A stretch of 10,457 nt of DNA from Actinomycetota bacterium (lineage in GTDB: Bacteria > Actinomycetota > Humimicrobiia > Humimicrobiales > Humimicrobiaceae). Positions 6,800-10,457 of the stretch are shown here, piece by piece (positions within the stretch are counted from its first letter, which is position 1; each line of letters begins with the position of its first letter). The notes under the pieces are model-generated. The model ran no database searches and was not told the DNA's origin. It saw nothing but the letters and a program-made list of their open reading frames with translations. Made by a program: the position numbers and the translations under genes. The stretch spans positions 1 to 10,457 of the forward strand of contig JAHIPJ010000010.1 of assembly GCA_018894445.1 (NCBI GenBank). The letters run 5' to 3'.

Positions 6800-7297
6800 T
6801 TATTTTGTTAGAACAATTTTTACTTTTTCTGGAAGATCTACAATCTCCAAATCTTTCTCAACAGTAGATTTTTTTAAAAGAAGGATAAATTTCATCTCAG
6901 GAGTAAGAGTGAAAGGAAGCCAATGCCATACTCCTGGAGCTAAGAAAAAGGAAGCAGTACCATCTATCCAAAAAGCCTCAATAGAACTAATATCTGGAAC
7001 ATTTTTATCGGGAGTTGCTGGAGCTAAACAGAAAATACCAACTCCTGATGTTGGAATAAAGGCCTCCAATGCATATTTATGTCTCTCGATCTTATCCAGT
7101 ACAAATTCTCTTTCCTTCCTTTTGATTTCTAAAAATCCTACAGTACCCTCTTCCCCTAACTGTGAAATATCAGCTACATTATGCCAGTAATTATGATTTT
7201 CTGAAAAGGTGGCAGGAGATTCTTTAAATGAGGGAACTACTATAGTACCAAACTTGGTGAAATTCTCTGGTGTTGGATATTTTACTTTTACCTCCAT
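6800..7297 (-). CDS. Ureidoglycolate lyase-like (AllA family) cupin-fold protein
   Basis: A 165-residue protein, close in length to E. coli AllA (about 160). The order of motifs fits the ureidoglycolate lyase/hydrolase family: an N-terminal PTPENFTKFGTIV (8-20), ERHKYALEAFIP (71-82, like the RHPxxSQAFIP block), a proline-rich LAPATPDKNVPD (91-102), IEAFWIDGTASFFLAPGVWH (106-125) and a closing beta strand MKFILLLKK. The WH in PGVWHW matches the family's VWHH segment with the second His changed to Trp. AllA releases glyoxylate and urea from ureidoglycolate, but no other allantoin or purine gene is nearby. Here it heads a sugar ABC transporter operon, so a role on a sugar, lactone or sugar acid seems more likely (inference). 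ATG 7297 has a clear TAGGAGGCAAAGAA before it. Fold call is moderate to good; function is unknown. Confidence 0.72.
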   Translation of the reverse strand: MEVKVKYPTPENFTKFGTIVVPSFKESPATFSENHNYWHNVADISQLGEEGTVGFLEIKRKEREFVLDKIERHKYALEAFIPTSGVGIFCLAPATPDKNVPDISSIEAFWIDGTASFFLAPGVWHWLPFTLTPEMKFILLLKKSTVEKDLEIVDLPEKVKIVLTK

Positions 7298-7332
7298 TTC
7301 TTTGCCTCCTAATTTTTAGAATTATTAGTTAT

Positions 7333-7365
7333 ATTGATAATATTGTTAATTAAAAACGCTTTAAA
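7333..7365 (-). promoter_or_regulatory. Candidate operator sites for a sugar-responsive regulator (LacI/CcpA-like)
   Basis: TTTAAAGCGTTTTTAAT (7349-7365, minus strand) is a semi-palindrome around a central CG. It fits the CcpA cre consensus WTGNAARCGNWWWCAWW at all but the outer G and C positions, the kind of deviation seen among LacI-family operators. Next to it, ATTGATAATATTGTTAAT (7333-7350) is an 18-bp palindrome with two mismatched pairs. Both lie downstream of the TATAAT candidate, where a bound repressor would act as a roadblock. No regulator gene is visible in the window. Confidence 0.4.
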
Positions 7366-7442
7366 AATCTATTAGAATATTTTATTTTTATCTTAGTTAT
7401 TTTTAAAATTTTTAAAATCCTTTTTTATATTTATTTTATTTT

Positions 7443-7448
7443 ATTATA
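7443..7448 (-). promoter_or_regulatory. Candidate -10 box for the transporter operon
   Basis: A perfect TATAAT on the minus strand sits about 146 bases upstream of the AllA-like start, after the candidate terminator. No TTGACA-like -35 is seen 16 to 18 bases upstream; that position falls in GAGGAT and a T-run, which could act as an UP-like or curved element. In DNA this AT-rich a chance match is possible. A second option further upstream is TTGTGA, 16 bases, TAAAAT, overlapping the inverted repeat. Confidence 0.4.
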
Positions 7449-7458
7449 CTACATATAT

Positions 7459-7498
7459 AAAAAAAATCCTCTTTTTTTAAAAAATATTTTAAAAAAAG
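7459..7498 (-). terminator. Candidate terminator after the SorE-like gene
   Basis: The transcript carries CTTTTTTTAAAA, TATT, TTTTAAAAAAAG (7498 to 7471), a perfect 12-bp inverted repeat with a four-base loop. After AGGA it continues into eight consecutive T (7466-7459). Geometry fits an intrinsic terminator 53 bases past the SorE-like stop, but the stem is A-U apart from the closing C-G pair, so it would be weak, and the four-base gap before the U-run is not ideal. The repeat is symmetric and could also be a protein-binding palindrome. Confidence 0.45.
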
Positions 7499-7551
7499 TT
7501 AATTTTGTCACAATATTGTTTATAAATACTACAACATAATAAAACTTTTAA

Positions 7552-8814
7552 TTATATTGATTTTGCATTTTTAAGTAAGTATTTTTCAGCTCCTATCGAC
7601 CACAAACCATTATTCTTTTCTACTATCTTCGCCAATTGAGTAAATAGAGGGTCAGCCTTTCTTTTTTTCTTAAAATCGGAAATTGCAGTAAGTTCCATTT
7701 CAATATTAGTATAGATCAGTTTTTTACTACCTGGTATTTTAGGAAGATTTAAAGTAGTATTTACTACACTGTTTAATCCACCGATATGAGTAATCATGGC
7801 AGCTGGATTTATAAGACCTTTTTCCATCATTTGTAGTGATTTAATCATATCATCAGTATTTCCTCCACTGGTTCCTACCAGGTGAGTCGAAAGATAATGA
7901 ACATGGTAGAAATTAAACAAAGCTGAAAAGTCTGGATTGGTGGGTCCTGCAAAGAAATTCAAACAACCATCTTTCGCTAAAATTTTATCTCCCTGCTCTA
8001 CAACTGCTCTTACGGGAGCAAAAACAAATACATCATTATATCCCTTTCTATTAGTTATTGAAATGAGATATTCTCCTGGATTTTCTATATCTTTGGTATT
8101 TATATATTTCAATTCAACTCCTCTCTTTTTAGCTTCTTCTACAGTGTGTATTGAGGATGCCCTCTTTAATCTAAACTCATCAATATCAGTAACAACTAAC
8201 AACTTAGGTTTTTTGTCACGGTGTATAGCATAATCTATCGCCCCAAGACCCATTGGCCCTGCTCCAGCCAGAATAGCCATATTTCCACCTTCTACTATTC
8301 CCATATTATGAACATACTTTCCCGGAATTGTATGATAGGTGGCATGAAAAGCTCCTATTATGCAAGACATTGGTTCCGCCAGGGACCCTCCATAAAAAGC
8401 TTCTCCTTGATACTTTAATAAACAATCCATTTCCATCACTTCATTAGGAATAATAATATAAGTGGCATCACCACCTATATAAGGAAAAGAATAACCGGGA
8501 GCATTAAGACTCCCCTTATAATTTAGAGCAGGCTGAATAGCAAACTTCTGGCCTGGATTAAATTTATACTGCCATTTTTTACCAACCTCTACAATTTCAC
8601 CACTAAATTCGTGTCCAATTATAACTGGATTTTCAGATATGTTATCAGGTACTCTTTTATGCTCACTTCCTTGCGTTGCTGCTTTATAAGAAGACATACA
8701 GAGACTATCAGAAATAATATGAGCAAGAATTTCGTCATCTTTAATCGCTGGTAATTCAAACTCTTCCAGTCTCAAATCATTTTTTCCATATAATCTTACT
8801 GCTTTAGTCTTCAT
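7552..8814 (-). CDS. sorE: L-sorbose-1-phosphate reductase-like zinc-type dehydrogenase (SorE family, MDR)
   Basis: A cytoplasmic NAD(P)-dependent medium-chain dehydrogenase, 420 residues from the chosen start, longer than ordinary alcohol dehydrogenases (about 350) and like SorE-type enzymes. Catalytic-zinc region: SDSLCMSSYKAA (Cys39), IIGHEFSGEIVEVG (His68, Glu69) and SLAEPMSC (Glu147). The four-Cys structural zinc lobe of classic alcohol dehydrogenases is missing. The Rossmann motif is LAGAGPMGLGA (182-192). Family-like blocks include KFAIQPALNY, GYSFPYIGGDATYIIIP, DGCLNFFAGPT and HLVGTSGGNTDDM. SorE reduces L-sorbose 1-phosphate to D-glucitol 6-phosphate; the preceding gene encodes an SrlD/SorD-like partner, 22 to 28 bases away, supporting a ketose-phosphate to hexitol-phosphate role. 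Start: ATG at 8820 and 8814 are both possible; 8814 (MKTKAVRLYGK) is preferred for spacing from the weak GGGAAG. Exact substrate is inferred, not shown. Confidence 0.83.
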   Translation of the reverse strand: MKTKAVRLYGKNDLRLEEFELPAIKDDEILAHIISDSLCMSSYKAATQGSEHKRVPDNISENPVIIGHEFSGEIVEVGKKWQYKFNPGQKFAIQPALNYKGSLNAPGYSFPYIGGDATYIIIPNEVMEMDCLLKYQGEAFYGGSLAEPMSCIIGAFHATYHTIPGKYVHNMGIVEGGNMAILAGAGPMGLGAIDYAIHRDKKPKLLVVTDIDEFRLKRASSIHTVEEAKKRGVELKYINTKDIENPGEYLISITNRKGYNDVFVFAPVRAVVEQGDKILAKDGCLNFFAGPTNPDFSALFNFYHVHYLSTHLVGTSGGNTDDMIKSLQMMEKGLINPAAMITHIGGLNSVVNTTLNLPKIPGSKKLIYTNIEMELTAISDFKKKRKADPLFTQLAKIVEKNNGLWSIGAEKYLLKNAKSI

Positions 8815-8842
8815 TATCATCGCTTCCCATACTAAAAATAAT

Positions 8843-10207
8843 TTATTTCAGCATTACCTGACCGCCAGTTACCGGAATAGCCTGACCTGTTTCGTATTTT
8901 TGGTCAATTATATAATAAATGGCTTTTACCACATCTTCACCGGTACAGCCTCTCTTCATTGGAACCTTTGACTCATAGAATTTTTTCACATCTTCAATAG
9001 TCTTTGCATCCGGAACTTTCCCAGTTCGAAGATATTGGACGAAAAGACCATTTTCTGGATCAGCCCATAGAGGACCTTCAAAAAAGTTTCCCGGACAAAT
9101 GGAATTTACTTTGATGTTGTCATCAACAAGTTCTAAAGCAAAACTCTGAGTAAGGCCTAAGCTTCCAAACTTGCTTCCTGCGTAAGCACTGTTTTTGCTG
9201 GAACCTTTAAGTCCAGATTTCGAGTTAATTTGAATAATATCGGTAAAATATTTTCCACTGGGTATATTTTGAAGTGCCATAACTTTGGAGGTATGTTTTG
9301 TGCAAAGAAAGTAGCCTATATAGTTTACATTAGTTACAAAATTAAAGGTAGCAAAATCCATTTCCTTTACGCTGCCTGCCTTTAATACCCCTGCATTACT
9401 TATAAAAATATCAATACCACCAGCTCTTTTAATAATCTCATATATCATTTTTTTAACAGAATCTTCATTCGTCACATCTACTTTTATTGCCAAAGCTGTT
9501 GTTCTTTTATATTTAATATTTAGCTCCTCCGCCAGCTGGTTAGCCCCTTTAACATTAATATCGGCAATAAATACTAAGCATTCTGATTTTGTCAACTCTC
9601 TCGCTATTCTCTCTCCAAAACCCTGAGCACCTCCGGTTACTACTGCTATTTTATTTTTTACTATATTATTCCTATATAATTTTCCCTCATTACGACACTC
9701 TTCCGAACTTCGATTGCAACTATTATCTGTTATTACCTTTGAATTTTTTTTCTCTATATAATCTTGAAGTTCGGAGGATTCAGATTTAACTTTTATATTT
9801 TTTAAGATATTTTCAAAATTATTTTTTACGTTTATCACATCATTATAAGATTCTCCTAAGTAAAAGATGCCAATATTTTCAAGAATGACAATTTTTGGTT
9901 TTTGTTTATACTTCTTAATATAATCTTTAAACTTATCAATTGTATAAGAAATTATTTTTTCTACGAGTTGTTCCTTATTGAGTAAATTTTGGTTTTTTAC
10001 TCCTTTCAAATAAAGGGGTAAGATCTCTTCTGATCTAATTTTATTAAAAGTAATCTTTCGAGATAGGATGAAATTACGGTTCCCAGAATCAATAACAACA
10101 CCCACTTTCTTTGAATCATCTTCAAATATACTAATATTTCCTTTTTCACCATCAAAGGTTAGCCCGCGTAAAAGCGGGGCAATTGTTTCTATATAGATAT
10201 TTTTCAT
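8843..10207 (-). CDS. Two-part protein: uncharacterised N-terminal domain plus sorbitol-6-phosphate dehydrogenase-like SDR
   Basis: A 454-residue cytoplasmic protein. Residues about 185-454 are a short-chain dehydrogenase: TGGAQGFG cofactor loop (191-198), Asp216 after the second strand (suggesting NAD over NADP), NAG (271-273), INSKSG with the catalytic Ser region (328-332) and Tyr342/Lys346 in YAGSK. KVPMKRGCTGEDV (414-426) and the end TGQAIPVTGGQVM closely resemble E. coli SrlD, so oxidation of a hexitol phosphate such as D-glucitol 6-phosphate to fructose 6-phosphate is likely. Residues 1-140 form a separate domain; KPKIVILENIGIFYLGES (103-120) resembles the segment joining aldolase and SDR domains in bifunctional RhaD/YuxG-type proteins, but no aldolase metal site is present. 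Residues 141-184 look like a flexible linker. The start ATG 10207 with GGAGGAGAAAG is clear, so the short N-terminus is not a window artefact. Confidence 0.85.
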   Translation of the reverse strand: MKNIYIETIAPLLRGLTFDGEKGNISIFEDDSKKVGVVIDSGNRNFILSRKITFNKIRSEEILPLYLKGVKNQNLLNKEQLVEKIISYTIDKFKDYIKKYKQKPKIVILENIGIFYLGESYNDVINVKNNFENILKNIKVKSESSELQDYIEKKNSKVITDNSCNRSSEECRNEGKLYRNNIVKNKIAVVTGGAQGFGERIARELTKSECLVFIADINVKGANQLAEELNIKYKRTTALAIKVDVTNEDSVKKMIYEIIKRAGGIDIFISNAGVLKAGSVKEMDFATFNFVTNVNYIGYFLCTKHTSKVMALQNIPSGKYFTDIIQINSKSGLKGSSKNSAYAGSKFGSLGLTQSFALELVDDNIKVNSICPGNFFEGPLWADPENGLFVQYLRTGKVPDAKTIEDVKKFYESKVPMKRGCTGEDVVKAIYYIIDQKYETGQAIPVTGGQVMLK

Positions 10208-10208
10208 C

Positions 10209-10243
10209 TTTCTCCTCCGAGAAATAATATCAAAATATTATTT
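10209..10243 (-). promoter_or_regulatory. Overlapping hairpins around the ribosome binding site of the SDR fusion gene
   Basis: Two perfect inverted repeats lie in this leader. The first is AAATAATAT, TTTG, ATATTATTT (10243-10222), a 9-bp A-U stem that overlaps the stop codon of the upstream gene. The second is TTTCTC, GGAG, GAGAAA (10224-10209), a 6-bp stem whose loop holds GGAG of the Shine-Dalgarno, one base before the ATG. They share three bases, so full forms of both exclude each other. Translational coupling or temperature or ligand control is possible; this is inference from pairing only. Confidence 0.5.
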
Positions 10244-10457
10244 AAAAATTTATTTTTTGGTAAACAAGTTCAGGATGTCGACTATCTATTTTTCTGCCAA
10301 TTTCGCTATATATCACAATCCGCTCTTTAAGTGATTTACCTTTTAACGGATTTTTATGATTAAACAAAGCATATTTTTCATCATAATTCGCCAGTTTTTC
10401 ATGGGCGATAAGAGCCCAGGTTGCTTCAATTAGATGAGCAAACTCTGGTCTTAGAAT
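10242..10457 (-). CDS. C-terminal fragment of an unidentified protein, possibly an FGGY-type sugar kinase
   Basis: An open frame enters from the right edge and ends at TAA (10244-10242), giving 71 residues. It contains RPEFAHLIEATWALIAHEKL (residues 3-22), then NYDEKYALFNHKNPLKGKSL (23-42), ERIVIYSEIGRKID (44-57) and a terminal VYQKINF. It is mostly predicted helix, with no membrane segment or recognisable catalytic motif. I do not recognise the family with confidence. Its position 34 bases before the SDR fusion gene, and the pathway's need for a kinase that would feed SorE, make an FGGY carbohydrate kinase C-terminus a reasonable guess, but another sugar enzyme is equally possible. Codon composition and lack of internal stops support real coding. 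Confidence 0.6.
   Translation of the reverse strand: MLRPEFAHLIEATWALIAHEKLANYDEKYALFNHKNPLKGKSLKERIVIYSEIGRKIDSRHPELVYQKINF

Larger units (their letters stand above)
7298..7551. other. AT-rich intergenic region between two transcription units
   Basis: The longest gene-free stretch in the window (254 bases), composed almost wholly of A/T. No ORF of substance is present on either strand. It contains, in transcription order, a short palindrome ACAATATTGT (7510-7519), a perfect inverted repeat with a following U-tract (7459-7498), a TATAAT hexamer (7443-7448), a central-CG semi-palindrome (7349-7365), an imperfect palindrome ATTGATAATATTGTTAAT (7333-7350) and the ribosome binding site of the AllA-like gene. 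The arrangement terminator, promoter, operator, leader is coherent. Confidence 0.7.

Noticed and set aside
6909..7190. Open frame of 93 codons on the plus strand
   Set aside because: It lies wholly antisense to the AllA-like gene, whose own frame has family motifs and a strong ribosome binding site.
7510..7519. ACAATATTGT palindrome as an operator
   Set aside because: A 10-bp all-A/T-core palindrome is too short to support by itself in such AT-rich DNA; mentioned only as part of the spacer description.
7937..8418. Two plus-strand open frames (98 and 65 codons)
   Set aside because: Both are shadows within the SorE-like gene; composition is Ser/Leu/Thr-rich as expected of antisense frames in AT-rich DNA.
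9589..9789. Plus-strand frame rich in Leu, Phe and Tyr that could mimic a small membrane protein
   Set aside because: It is antisense to the linker and cofactor-loop region of the SDR fusion gene, and the hydrophobicity follows from the Lys/Glu/Asn codons on the other strand.
8843..10457. A frameshifted or split full-length aldolase-dehydrogenase
   Set aside because: The upstream frame ends at its own stop, its sequence does not look like the aldolase half of RhaD/YuxG, and the 454-residue gene has its own strong ribosome binding site.
1..10457. tRNA or rRNA genes, CRISPR arrays, insertion sequences, phage genes
   Set aside because: No regularly spaced repeats, transposase or integrase motifs, or cloverleaf-like GC-rich segments were seen; nearly all the sequence is explained by metabolic genes.

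Overview
The window is AT-rich (about one third GC by eye). Every supportable gene lies on the minus strand, so transcription runs from the high coordinates to the low ones. Lys/Glu/Ile-rich proteins, strong GGAGG ribosome binding sites, TTG and GTG starts and tandem sugar-ABC ATPases suggest an anaerobic, possibly thermophilic bacterium of Firmicutes, Thermotogota or Atribacterota type. No marker gene is present, so the taxonomy is only a guess.

Upstream module (10457 to 7552): the C-terminal 71 codons of an unidentified protein (perhaps an FGGY sugar kinase); a 454-residue protein with an unusual N-terminal domain and a C-terminal short-chain dehydrogenase resembling sorbitol-6-phosphate 2-dehydrogenase (SrlD/SorD); and a medium-chain dehydrogenase of the L-sorbose-1-phosphate reductase (SorE) type. 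In the Klebsiella sorbose pathway these two activities convert L-sorbose 1-phosphate through D-glucitol 6-phosphate to D-fructose 6-phosphate.

Spacer (7551 to 7298): an extremely AT-rich stretch with a perfect 12-bp inverted repeat and U-tract (terminator-like), a TATAAT -10 candidate and a central-CG semi-palindrome like a LacI/CcpA-family operator. It probably separates two transcription units.

Downstream module (7297 to 1): a small ureidoglycolate-lyase-fold (AllA-like) protein, two different MalK-type ATPases, a solute-binding protein, MalF-like and MalG-like permeases, a ribokinase, and the first 57 codons of a RhaI-type L-rhamnose/sugar isomerase. Most gaps are 1 to 22 bases. Exceptions are about 72 bases before the solute-binding protein, 97 bases after it (holding a strong stem-loop) and 60 bases before the isomerase.

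Working model (inference): the ABC importer brings in an unphosphorylated sugar, the isomerase makes a 2-ketose, a kinase phosphorylates it, and the SorE/SorD pair epimerises the ketose phosphate through a hexitol phosphate into glycolysis. No aldolase catalytic domain is visible here, unlike normal rhamnose catabolism. The AllA-like protein has no obvious place in the pathway and is the main unknown. Several RNA-level structures (a hairpin inside a ribosome-binding spacer, paired hairpins around another ribosome binding site, an orphan near-perfect Shine-Dalgarno) are worth testing.
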